A DNA stretch of 64,000 nucleotides from JAABQG01 sp963726365. Its GTDB lineage: Bacteria > Pseudomonadota > Gammaproteobacteria > Burkholderiales > Burkholderiaceae_C. The translations under genes and the position numbers were made by a program. The stretch covers positions 62,001 to 126,000 of the forward strand of contig CAVSCI010000005.1 of the NCBI GenBank assembly GCA_963726365.1. Reading direction: 5' to 3'. Under the pieces are notes generated by a model. The model was not told the DNA's origin. It did no database searches and saw only the letters and a list, made by a program, of their open reading frames with translations. This document shows, piece by piece, positions 1 to 7,790 of the stretch. Position 1 is the stretch's first letter, and every line of letters begins with the position of its first letter.

Positions 1-643
1 TCTTGCCCGCCAGGAAATCATTGGCGATGTCCTGGATGTACTCGCCGTTGTAGGCCGCCTCGGGCCACTCGGCATCACCGGGCTTGAAGCCTTTGGCGCG
101 CAGCTGCGTGCTGTTGGCCAGCGTGGCGATCTGCACGCCCGCGTCGTTGTAATAGAACTCGCGGTAGACACTCCAGCCCTGCGTGGCATACAGGTTGCAG
201 ATCGCGTCGCCCAGCGCCGCCTGGCGGCCATGGCCCACATGCAGCGGACCGGTCGGGTTGGCCGAGACGAACTCGACCAGCACCCGCTCCTGGCGTGCAG
301 GCTGGTAGCCGAACTGCGCGCCGGCCTTCAGCACCGCCAGCACGATCTGCTGCTTGGCCTCGGGCTTGAGCCGGATGTTGATGAAGCCTGGCCCGGCGAT
401 GTCGATGTCCGACACCCAGCGCTGGAAGGCCGGCGCCGCCAGCAGTTCGGCGCGCAGGGCTTCGCCCACCTGGCGCGGGTTGAGCTTGAGCGGCTTGGCC
501 AGCTGCATGGCTGCGGTGCAGGCGAAGTCGCCGTGGGCCGCCACCTTGGGCGACTCAAAAGCGGCCTTGTCGCCGGCACCCGGGGAGAGTCGTTCCAGCC
601 CGTCGGCCAGCGCCGCGAGCAATTCTTGTTTGACAGAGAGCAT
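1..643 (-). CDS. argS: Arginyl-tRNA synthetase, N-terminal part (runs off the window)
   Basis: Class I aminoacyl-tRNA synthetase that charges tRNA-Arg in the cytoplasm. The start codon is at 643 (MLSVKQELL...) and about 214 residues are visible before the window edge, so the 3' part is missing. The N-terminal Add-1-type tRNA-recognition domain is followed by SANPTGPLHVGHG, the ArgRS version of the HIGH ATP-binding signature, and then by the conserved YNDAGVQ stretch. A LysR gene lies directly upstream on the same strand, its stop only 9 bases from this start, so argS may be cotranscribed with it. Identification is firm; the fragment is cut by the window, not broken. Confidence 0.95.
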   Translation of the reverse strand, partial: MLSVKQELLAALADGLERLSPGAGDKAAFESPKVAAHGDFACTAAMQLAKPLKLNPRQVGEALRAELLAAPAFQRWVSDIDIAGPGFINIRLKPEAKQQIVLAVLKAGAQFGYQPARQERVLVEFVSANPTGPLHVGHGRQAALGDAICNLYATQGWSVYREFYYNDAGVQIATLANSTQLRAKGFKPGDAEWPEAAYNGEYIQDIANDFLAGK

Positions 644-652
644 CGGGCGATT

Positions 653-1591
653 TTACGGGGCCGGGCCCGCCGCCGCGCCCTGCCAGAAAGCAGACTGCCC
701 GTACTGGCTCTTCAGGTAATCGATCCACAGCCGCAGCCGCAGCGGCAGGTGCTTGCGCTGAGGAAACACCACGTAAATGCCATTGGGCGGGGCGCTGAAT
801 TCTTCCAGCACTGGCGCCAGCTGACCCGCCGCTATTTCGGCCTCCACCTCCCAAGTGCTGCGCCAGGCAATGCCGTAGCCGGCCAGGCACCAGTCGTGCA
901 GCACCTGGCCGTCCGAGCAGTCCAGCGGCCCGCCCGGCTTGAAGTGCACCACTTCGCGCCCCGCACCCTTGGACACACTAAACGCCCAGCCGCGCGTCTG
1001 CGAGGCGTCACTGGACAGCGTCAGGCAGTCGAACCGCGCCAGCTCGGCGGGATGCTGCGGCGTGCCATGCTGTTGCAGGTAGCGCGGCGTGGCCACGCAC
1101 AGGCGCCGGTTGTCGGCGAGCCGCATGCTGACCAGCGACGAATCCGGCATGTCGCCCACCCGCACCGCGCAGTCGAAGCCTTCGCCGGCAAGGTCCACCA
1201 CGCGGTCGCTCAGATTCAGCGAGATCGTCACCTCCGGGTGCAGCTCCCGAAAGCGCGGCACCAGCGGCGCCACGTGACGTCGGCCAAAGCCGGCCGGCGC
1301 GGTGATGCGCAGGTGGCCGCTGGCCTTGACCCCGCCCTCGGACACGCTGGCCTCGGCGTTGGCCACATCGGCCAGCAGGCGCTGGCAGTCCTCGAGAAAA
1401 GCGCTGCCCTCGTGCGTGAGCGTGATGCGCCGCGTGGTGCGCACCAGCAGCTTCACGCCCAGATGCTCCTCCAGCGCATCCAGCCGTCGCCCCATGATGG
1501 CCGGTGCCACGCCCTCGGCCTTGGCCGCCGCGGTCAGGCTGCCCTTGGTAGCGACGGAGACAAAGGATTCAAAGGCCTTGAGTTTGTCCAT
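653..1591 (-). CDS. LysR-family transcriptional regulator (CrgA/AaeR-like group)
   Basis: A 312-residue LysR-type regulator. The N-terminal winged helix-turn-helix starts MDKLKAFESFV and continues with GSLTAAAKAEGVAPAIMGRRLDALEEHLGVKLL, the usual layout at residues 1-65. A type 2 periplasmic-binding-like effector domain follows (about residues 90-300). The order of motifs resembles the group of LysR proteins that control aromatic or fatty acid export and oxidoreductases, but the ligand cannot be read from the sequence. It ends 9 bases before argS and is divergent from the phosphofructokinase gene at 1722, which makes that gene a possible target. The last residues are Pro/Ala-rich and probably not functional. 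Confidence 0.85.
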   Translation of the reverse strand: MDKLKAFESFVSVATKGSLTAAAKAEGVAPAIMGRRLDALEEHLGVKLLVRTTRRITLTHEGSAFLEDCQRLLADVANAEASVSEGGVKASGHLRITAPAGFGRRHVAPLVPRFRELHPEVTISLNLSDRVVDLAGEGFDCAVRVGDMPDSSLVSMRLADNRRLCVATPRYLQQHGTPQHPAELARFDCLTLSSDASQTRGWAFSVSKGAGREVVHFKPGGPLDCSDGQVLHDWCLAGYGIAWRSTWEVEAEIAAGQLAPVLEEFSAPPNGIYVVFPQRKHLPLRLRLWIDYLKSQYGQSAFWQGAAAGPAP

Positions 1592-1721
1592 GGAAACAGA
1601 TTATGCGTATAAAAGTCAAAACTCAAGGCATTCATTGCGCTTATTCCACCGACGGACTACCTACCTTCAGCAGACCCTCGACGACCTCGACGACGTAGCG
1701 CCACTTCAAAGCAAAGGCACA

Positions 1722-2990
1722 ATGTCTCCATCGAACGTTCCCACCTCCCAGATTGAAGGAAAAACCATCGTGGCCTCCGGAAAAATACTTGTCGCCCAAG
1801 GTGGCGGCCCTACCGCCGTCATCAACCAGTCGCTGGTCGGCGTGGCGCTGGAGGCGCGACGCTTTGGCAACATCGAGCGCATCTATGGCGCGCGCCACGG
1901 CGTGCGCGGCATCGTCAATGAAGATTTTGTCGACCTGACGCAGGAAACCCACCACAACCTGGAACTGGTGGCCGGCACACCCTCATCGGCACTGGGCTCC
2001 ACCCGCGACAAGCCCGACCTGGCCTATTGCCAGGAGATCTTCAAGGTGTTGCAGGCGCACGAGATCGAGCACTTCTTCTACATCGGCGGCAACGACTCGT
2101 CGGACACAGTGCGCATCGTGAGCCTGGAGGCGCAGAAGGCCGGTTACCCGCTGCGCAGCATCCACATCCCCAAGACCATCGACAACGACCTGGTCGGCAA
2201 CGACCACACGCCGGGCTTCCCGTCGGCCGCGCGCTTCGTGGCGCAGGCCTTTGCCGGCGCCAATCTGGACAACGCGGCCCTGCCCGGCGTGTATGTCGGC
2301 GTGGTGATGGGCCGCCATGCCGGCTTCCTGACGGCCGCCTCCGCGCTCGGCAAGAAGTTCCCCGATGACGGCCCGCACCTGATCTACCTGCCTGAGCGCA
2401 CCTTCGTGCTGGAGAAATTCCTGGCCGACGTGAAAAGCATGTACGAGCGTCATGGGCGGTGCGTGATTGCCGTGTCAGAGGGCATCCACGACGCCAGTGG
2501 CGCGCCGATTGCCGCCCTGCTGGCCAAGGACCTGGAGCACGATGCGCACGGCAACGTGCAGCTCTCGGGCAACGGCGCGCTGGCCGACCTGCTGTGCGAG
2601 GAGATCAAGGCCAAGCTCAACATCAAGCGCGTGCGCGGCGACACCTTCGGCTACCTGCAGCGCTCATTCATTGGCTGCGTGTCGGACGTGGACCAGCGCG
2701 AGGCGCGCGAGGTCGGCGAGAAAGCCGTGCAGTTCGCGCTGTGGGGCGGGCGCGACGGCTCGGTCGCCATCAAGCGCACCGGCTTCTACTCGGTGGACTA
2801 CGAACTGCTGCCACTGGAGGCCGTGGCCGGCAAGACGCGGGTGATGGAAGACGAGTTCATCACGCCCAGCGGCACCGATGTCACCGACGCTTTCCGCATG
2901 TACCTGCGCCCCCTGCTCGGCTCTGGCATGCCTGATGCTTTCAGGCTGCGCCACAACCCGGTGGCCAAGGTACTGCACAAGTCCAGTTGA
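1722..2990 (+). CDS. pfp: Phosphofructokinase, predicted PPi-dependent
   Basis: 422-residue PFK-family enzyme that phosphorylates fructose 6-phosphate in the cytoplasm. The start at 1722 (MSPSNVP) is chosen because homology begins soon after it at KILVAQGGGPTAVINQ; an upstream in-frame extension overlaps the divergent regulator. The GGND motif carries Asp where ATP enzymes have the second Gly of GGDGS, and PKTIDND carries Lys at the second donor-determining position. Together these predict pyrophosphate rather than ATP as donor, which would make the step reversible. The substrate-binding stretch MGRHAGF and the SEG motif are intact. A second paralogue follows 45 bases downstream. Donor preference is inferred from family rules. 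Confidence 0.88.
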   Translation: MSPSNVPTSQIEGKTIVASGKILVAQGGGPTAVINQSLVGVALEARRFGNIERIYGARHGVRGIVNEDFVDLTQETHHNLELVAGTPSSALGSTRDKPDLAYCQEIFKVLQAHEIEHFFYIGGNDSSDTVRIVSLEAQKAGYPLRSIHIPKTIDNDLVGNDHTPGFPSAARFVAQAFAGANLDNAALPGVYVGVVMGRHAGFLTAASALGKKFPDDGPHLIYLPERTFVLEKFLADVKSMYERHGRCVIAVSEGIHDASGAPIAALLAKDLEHDAHGNVQLSGNGALADLLCEEIKAKLNIKRVRGDTFGYLQRSFIGCVSDVDQREAREVGEKAVQFALWGGRDGSVAIKRTGFYSVDYELLPLEAVAGKTRVMEDEFITPSGTDVTDAFRMYLRPLLGSGMPDAFRLRHNPVAKVLHKSS

Positions 2991-3035
2991 GGCCGGTTTC
3001 CGATTTCGCACCACAGATTCCCGAGGAGAGCTTTC

Positions 3036-4145
3036 ATGTCCAGCAACATTCGACGCATTGCGGTGTGTACCGGCGGGGGCGATGCTCCGGGTCTCAATGC
3101 CGTGATCCACTCGGTCGTCGTCGCGGCGGTCAATCGGGGCTGGGAGTGCTACGGCATCCGTGACGGCTTCAACGGCATCCTGTTCCCCGAACGCTATCCG
3201 AACGGCGGGGTTTTCCGCCTCACCAAGGAACGGGTGCACGGCATCGCCCACCTGGGCGGCACCATCCTGGGCACCACCAACAAGGGCAATCCACTGCATT
3301 TCCCGATGAAGATGCCCGACGGCACCACGAAAGACGTGGATCGCTCGGGTGAAATCATCGACTACTTCGCGATGAAGGAGCTCGATGCGCTGGTGTCCAT
3401 CGGGGGCGACGGCTCGCTCACCATCGCCCACGCGCTGCACCAGAAAGGCCTGCGCGTGGTGGGCGTGCCCAAGACCATCGACAACGACCTGGACAAGACC
3501 TTCACCACCTTCGGCTTCGACACCGCCGTGGCCTTTGCCACCGAGTGCCTGGACCGCCTGCACAGCACGGCGGAAAGCCACCAGCGCGTGATGGTCGTGG
3601 AGGTGATGGGGCGCTACGCCGGCTGGATCGCGCTGCACACCGGCATTGCCGGCAGCGCCCATGTGGTGCTGATTCCGGAGGTTCCCTTCGACATCGACAA
3701 GGTGGCGGCCAAGATCGTCAGCCGCGACGTGGAGGGGCATCCCTACACCATCGTCATGGTCGCCGAGGGTGCCGAGCCGGTACACGGCCAGCGCGAGGTT
3801 GTGGAGGCGGCGGAGATCGGCCACGCCGAGCGCCTGGGCGGCATTGGCGAGCGCATCGGCAAAGCCATCCAGGACCGCACCGGCAAGGACACGCGCGTGG
3901 TGGTGCTCGGCCACCTGCTGCGCGGCGGCAGCCCGACCTCGTTCGACCGGCTCGCCGCCATGCGCTTCGGAACCGCTGCCGTGCGGGCGCTGGGCGAGGG
4001 AGAATCCGGCATCATGGTGGCGCTGGCCTTCCCCAACGTGAACTACGTGGCGCTGGAAGAGGTCGCCGGGCGAATGAAGGGCGTGCCGCTGGACTGCGAC
4101 ACCCTTCAGACTGCGCGGGACCTGGGCATCGTCTTGGGCGACTGA
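3036..4145 (+). CDS. pfkA: Phosphofructokinase, mixed ATP/PPi type
   Basis: 369-residue PFK paralogue, shorter and clearly diverged from its upstream neighbour. The N-terminal donor loop reads TGGGDAPGLNAVI. The second loop is GGDGSLTIA, with Gly at the position that permits ATP, while PKTIDNDLDKT retains Lys at the second position. This combination is typical of the mixed-substrate clade III enzymes, many of which use ATP. MGRYAGWIA (substrate binding) and GHLLRGGSPTSFDR (near the C-terminus) are conserved. A ribosome-binding site GAGGAG lies just ahead of the start at 3036. It is probably cotranscribed with the gene ending at 2990, giving the cell an irreversible and a reversible PFK from one transcript. 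Confidence 0.87.
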   Translation: MSSNIRRIAVCTGGGDAPGLNAVIHSVVVAAVNRGWECYGIRDGFNGILFPERYPNGGVFRLTKERVHGIAHLGGTILGTTNKGNPLHFPMKMPDGTTKDVDRSGEIIDYFAMKELDALVSIGGDGSLTIAHALHQKGLRVVGVPKTIDNDLDKTFTTFGFDTAVAFATECLDRLHSTAESHQRVMVVEVMGRYAGWIALHTGIAGSAHVVLIPEVPFDIDKVAAKIVSRDVEGHPYTIVMVAEGAEPVHGQREVVEAAEIGHAERLGGIGERIGKAIQDRTGKDTRVVVLGHLLRGGSPTSFDRLAAMRFGTAAVRALGEGESGIMVALAFPNVNYVALEEVAGRMKGVPLDCDTLQTARDLGIVLGD

Positions 4146-4218
4146 GTAGACTGCTCTATTTTCTGTAGCTAACAATGTCCATTTGACGCTGGACAGTCTA
4201 CAAAAAGTCTAAGTATTT
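4146..4218 (+). repeat. Dispersed AT-rich repeat, copy A
   Basis: This copy begins right after the PFK stop codon. It contains TAGCTAACAATG followed by TTTGACGCTGGACA, the core shared by six other places in the window. An 8-base inverted repeat (GTAGACTG at 4146-4153, CAGTCTAC at 4194-4201) encloses it, so the transcript could fold back after the PFK pair. AT content is far above the flanking genes. See the finding on the repeat family. Confidence 0.65.
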
Positions 4219-4328
4219 CGGCTGGGACTGCTTGCGGGGCTTCGTCTCCATTGTTCTGGAGCCGCACCGCCTGTTCGTTCCCGCAAAGGCCTTGCAAGCG
4301 GTCGAGAATCCGTATCTTTTCTCACCGA

Positions 4329-4799
4329 TCAGTGAGGGTGTCCACCGTCTCCATGCGCGTGGCCGTGTTCCAGTTCCTCGGGCGTGGCCGTGCGGACTGC
4401 GCTGACGGTGCAGGCAAACACCAGGGCCAGACCGGCCAGTGGATGGTTGCCGTCGAGCACGGCCTTGCCTTCATCGATTTCCGTGATGCTCATGATGTGC
4501 GTGCCGTGCTCGCCCGTGCCTTCCAGCTGCATGCCAACGACCACGCCTTCGGGCAGGTTTTCCAGCAGTTCCGTGGTCACCAGTTCGTCGTCGTACTCGC
4601 CGAAGGCGTCCTCGGGCTCCAGATGGACCTCGAGCGTGTCGCCCACGGCCTTGCCGGTCAGCGCGGCCTCGAGCTTCGGGAAAATGCCGCCGCTGCCATG
4701 CAGGTACACCAGGGGACGCTCTCCGGGATCGACCATTTCGTGCTGCGGGTCCTTGACCTCATAGTCCAGTGTCACGACGGTATTGGCGCTGATCTTCAT
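4329..4799 (-). CDS. slyD: FKBP-type peptidyl-prolyl isomerase, SlyD-like
   Basis: 156-residue cytoplasmic prolyl isomerase and chaperone. The start at 4799 (MKISANTVVTLDYEV) is the usual SlyD start; a longer upstream extension would overlap the divergent LysR gene. The FKBP core includes PLVYLHGSGGIFPKLEAALTG and the insert-in-flap region with EPEDAFGEY. The C-terminus ends in a short His-rich tail (HGHAHGDGGHPH) that could bind nickel, a reduced version of the metal tail of E. coli SlyD. It is divergent from the LysR gene at 4870 and is not obviously part of the tricarballylate locus. Confidence 0.9.
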   Translation of the reverse strand: MKISANTVVTLDYEVKDPQHEMVDPGERPLVYLHGSGGIFPKLEAALTGKAVGDTLEVHLEPEDAFGEYDDELVTTELLENLPEGVVVGMQLEGTGEHGTHIMSITEIDEGKAVLDGNHPLAGLALVFACTVSAVRTATPEELEHGHAHGDGGHPH

Positions 4800-4869
4800 G
4801 GCTGTTTTTCCGGTAAAAAGATGTCCGTATTGTGTGCCATGATGGCCGCCCTGAACCGGTGGAGCAGCC

Positions 4870-5799
4870 ATGGAACTGAGGCAACTGCGGTATTTTGTGC
4901 GGGTGGTCGAACTTGGCAGCATCAGCCGTGCGGCGCTGGATCTGGACCTGGTGCAGTCCGCGCTGAGCCAGCAGATCAGCCGGCTTGAAGGCGAGCTTTC
5001 CACCCGGCTGTTGCAGCGCACCCGCAAGGGCGTCACCCCCACCGAAGCCGGCATGGCGTTCTTTCGCGAGGCCCAGCTGGCGCTGCGGCACGCCGAACAG
5101 GCGGCGCGCGCGGCGCGTGAGGCGCGGCTGACCGGCACGGTGAGCGTGGGCCTTGCGCCCACCACAGCCGCGGTGCTGGGGCTGCCGCTGATGCGCGCGA
5201 TGCTCGAGCGTTACCCGGACGTGCGCCTGCACATGGTCGAGAGCCTGTCTGGCCACCTGACGCACATGCTCAACGCCCGCCAGTTGGACCTGGCCGTTCT
5301 TTTCGACACCGATGCCGCGCGGCGCTGGAGCGTGACGCCGCTGCTGGAAGAGAAGCTGTTCCTGATCCGTTCACGCCAGGGACTGGCGGCAAAGACACGC
5401 ACTTTGGTCTCGATCGCTGAACTGGCCGATGTGCCGCTGATCCTGCCGACCGGCCCACATGGCCTGCGCAGCACCCTGGACGCGGCCTTTGCCCGCGCAG
5501 GAATCCGCCCCGTTCTGGCGGCCGAGATCGACTCGCTGGCGCTGCTGATGGACGCCGTGGATGCGGGTCTTGGCGCCACGCTGCAACCCTGGGCTGCGGT
5601 GGGGCGCTTCCCAGACGCCGACCGCCGCTTTCATCTCGCGGAAATCAGCGACCTGATGGCCCGTCGGCCCAACGTGCTGTGCAGCCTGTCGGACGACGAA
5701 CTGTCACCGGCGGCGCTGGCGGCGCGCGTGGTGCTGGCCGACTGCGCGCGCGAGCGGGTGCAGTCCGGGCAATGGGTGGGCGCCCGTCTGACGGCTTGA
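4870..5799 (+). CDS. LysR-family regulator, probable controller of the tcu-like locus
   Basis: 309-residue LysR regulator starting MELRQLRYFVRVVELGSISRAALDL, a textbook DNA-binding domain (residues 1-60), followed by an effector-binding domain. GGAG lies 7 bases before the start. The sequence resembles the Nac/CysB-like branch with the QSALSQQISRLE recognition helix. It is the first gene of a same-strand set with an SDR, a Bug receptor, tcuA and tcuB. In Salmonella the LysR protein TcuR activates tcuABC, so an equivalent role is a reasonable inference, but the effector is unknown. Confidence 0.85.
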   Translation: MELRQLRYFVRVVELGSISRAALDLDLVQSALSQQISRLEGELSTRLLQRTRKGVTPTEAGMAFFREAQLALRHAEQAARAAREARLTGTVSVGLAPTTAAVLGLPLMRAMLERYPDVRLHMVESLSGHLTHMLNARQLDLAVLFDTDAARRWSVTPLLEEKLFLIRSRQGLAAKTRTLVSIAELADVPLILPTGPHGLRSTLDAAFARAGIRPVLAAEIDSLALLMDAVDAGLGATLQPWAAVGRFPDADRRFHLAEISDLMARRPNVLCSLSDDELSPAALAARVVLADCARERVQSGQWVGARLTA

Positions 5800-5900
5800 C
5801 CCATCACGATTCGTGATGCCCCCATGCCGCAGCCCGGATTCCGTCCGGCCGGGCGCGGGTCTAAAGTCGCCACACGACATCTGCACAACAAGGAGACGCC

Positions 5901-6656
5901 ATGGATCTGCAACTCAGGAACAAAACCGCACTGGTCACCGGGGCCAGCGTCGGCATCGGCCGGGGCATTGCCCTGGCGCTGGCGGCCGAAGGGGTGAAGC
6001 TGGCCATCACCGCGCGCCGTGTCGAAAAGCTCGAAGAACTGGCCGCCGAGATCGAGGCCTCCGGCGGTGCCCGGCCGGTGCTGATCGCACAGGACATGTA
6101 CGCCGAGGACGCCTCGCGAAGCCTCGCGGCGGCGGCCACCGCAGGCCTGGGGCACGTCGATATCCTGGTGAACAACGCCGGTGGATCGCGCTCGTTCAAG
6201 GACCTGCATGTCAGCGAGGAACAATGGCAGGAAGCGATCACGCTGAACTTTCACCGCCCGCGCCAGCTCGGCGACGCCCTGATCGACCCGATGATCGCGC
6301 GTCGGTGGGGCCGCATCATCAACATCACCGGCAAGAGCGAGCCTGAGCACATCAATGGCGCGTTTTGCGCCAAGGCCGGCATCCACAGCTGGGCCAAGGG
6401 CCTGTCGCGCATGGTGGGCAAGCACGGGATCACGGTGAATTGCATTCCGCCGGGGCGCATCCACTCCGAGCAGATTTTCCGCAACTACACGCCGGAATAC
6501 CGCCAGTGGCAGTGCGACAACGAGATCCCCGTGGGCCGCTACGGCGAGCCTGAAGACCTGGCCAACCTGGTGACCTTCCTTGCGTCGCCGCTGGCCGGCT
6601 ATATCACGGGCACGGTGATTCCGGTGGACGGGGGTCTGCGCAAGTACCAGTTCTAG
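5901..6656 (+). CDS. SDR-family protein with altered catalytic residues
   Basis: 251-residue short-chain dehydrogenase/reductase fold. The cofactor motif TGASVGIG (residues 14-21) and the structural NNAGG (91-95) are present, as is Asn116. The YxxxK active-site motif is not: the segment reads A154-F-C-A-K158, so the catalytic Tyr is Ala while the Lys remains. The loop where the catalytic Ser normally sits reads INITGKS and is shorter than usual. The protein ends with a normal ITGTVIPVDGG segment. It is preceded by AAGGAG and followed 87 bases later by a Bug receptor. It may be a reductase with a different acid/base or a non-redox binder; the substrate is unknown. Confidence 0.85.
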   Translation: MDLQLRNKTALVTGASVGIGRGIALALAAEGVKLAITARRVEKLEELAAEIEASGGARPVLIAQDMYAEDASRSLAAAATAGLGHVDILVNNAGGSRSFKDLHVSEEQWQEAITLNFHRPRQLGDALIDPMIARRWGRIINITGKSEPEHINGAFCAKAGIHSWAKGLSRMVGKHGITVNCIPPGRIHSEQIFRNYTPEYRQWQCDNEIPVGRYGEPEDLANLVTFLASPLAGYITGTVIPVDGGLRKYQF

Positions 6657-6743
6657 GGAGGCTGCCCTGCGTCGGGGCGGCCCGGCGCGGCGGCCACCGA
6701 TTGCACGCGGCACAATGAACCAACACAACACGAGGAGACCCGC

Positions 6744-7724
6744 ATGACACTCAATCGCCGCCAGGTTCTGGCATGGTCCAGCGCAGCCGCGCTGGCCGGC
6801 ACGCCTTCCGTTTTCGCGCAATCGGCGTGGCCATCCAAGCCGGTCCGCTTTGTCGTGCCGTTTGCCCCGGGGGGCACCAGCGAGATCGTCGCACGTTCGG
6901 TCGCCGCAGAACTCACCAAGCAGCTCGGGCAGAGCGTGTACGTCGAAAACAAGCCGGGCGGTGCGGGTGTGACGGCAATGAGCGAGGTGGCCAAGGCTGC
7001 ACCCGACGGCCACACCATGATCCTGGGTCATGTGGGCACGCTGGCGGTGAACCCCTTCATGCTGAAGAACCAGCCCTATGACGTGAACCGGGACTTCATC
7101 CCCGTCACGCTGCTGGCCAAGGTGCCCAATGTCTTCGTGATTCACCCGGACGTGCCGGCCAAAAACTTCCGCGAGTTCGTGGACTACGTCAAGAAGCACC
7201 CCGGCGAGCTGAACTACGGCTCGGCCGGCAACGCCAGCGCCGGCCATCTGGCGATGGAGTACCTGAAGCTGGTCACGGGCATGTACATCACGCACATCCC
7301 CTACCGCGGCACAGGTCCGCAGCTCACCGACCTGCTGGCCGGGCGCACCCAGGCTTCCTCGGCCGGACTGCCCGCACTGGGCGCGCACATCCGCGCCGGC
7401 AAGCTGCGCGCCATCGCGGTGGGCACGCAGCAGCGCATCTCCGGCCTGCCCGATGTGCCGACGGTGGCCGAAATGGGCTTCAAGGATTTCGAGACCTCGC
7501 AGTGGTACGGCATCCTGGTGCCGGCCGGCACGCCGCCCGAGGTGGTGAAGAAGATCCAGGAAGAGTCCTACAAGGCGCTCAGGTCCAGCGCCGTGACCGA
7601 GCGCTTTGCTACCGATAACGCCATCGGTGGCGGCGGGCCATCGGCCGACTTCGCGGCGTTCATCAAGCGCGAGCAGACGATCTGGAGCGACATCGTCAAG
7701 CGCGCGGGCATCAAGGCGGACTGA
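6744..7724 (+). CDS. Bug-family tripartite tricarboxylate transporter receptor
   Basis: 326-residue periplasmic solute-binding protein. The N-terminus MTLNRRQVLAWSSAAALAGTPSVFAQ is a signal peptide with twin arginines and a cleavage site near residue 26. The mature protein starts with PSKPVRFVVPFAPGGTSEIVAR, the family signature, and contains YVENKPGGAGV and TGMYITHIPYRGTGP, typical of Bug proteins that bind di- or tricarboxylates. No TctA/TctB membrane partners are in the window. It directly precedes tcuA-tcuB, where Salmonella has the MFS carrier TcuC, so it probably captures tricarballylate, citrate or a similar acid. Confidence 0.92.
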   Translation: MTLNRRQVLAWSSAAALAGTPSVFAQSAWPSKPVRFVVPFAPGGTSEIVARSVAAELTKQLGQSVYVENKPGGAGVTAMSEVAKAAPDGHTMILGHVGTLAVNPFMLKNQPYDVNRDFIPVTLLAKVPNVFVIHPDVPAKNFREFVDYVKKHPGELNYGSAGNASAGHLAMEYLKLVTGMYITHIPYRGTGPQLTDLLAGRTQASSAGLPALGAHIRAGKLRAIAVGTQQRISGLPDVPTVAEMGFKDFETSQWYGILVPAGTPPEVVKKIQEESYKALRSSAVTERFATDNAIGGGGPSADFAAFIKREQTIWSDIVKRAGIKAD

Positions 7725-7790
7725 GATTTTCTGCTTTTGTCACCGTCACTCCCACAAGGCGGGGGCGACCCGGCTGTATCTGGAGAAGCT

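Noticed and set aside
1302..1721. N-terminal extension of the first phosphofructokinase
   Set aside because: It overlaps the divergent LysR gene and has no homology to the PFK family; the start at 1722 fits better.
5631..7388. Long minus-strand open frame (585 codons) opposite the SDR and Bug genes
   Set aside because: It mirrors strongly coding plus-strand genes, has no family motif, and is His/Arg/Gly-rich as expected for the antisense frame of GC-rich genes.
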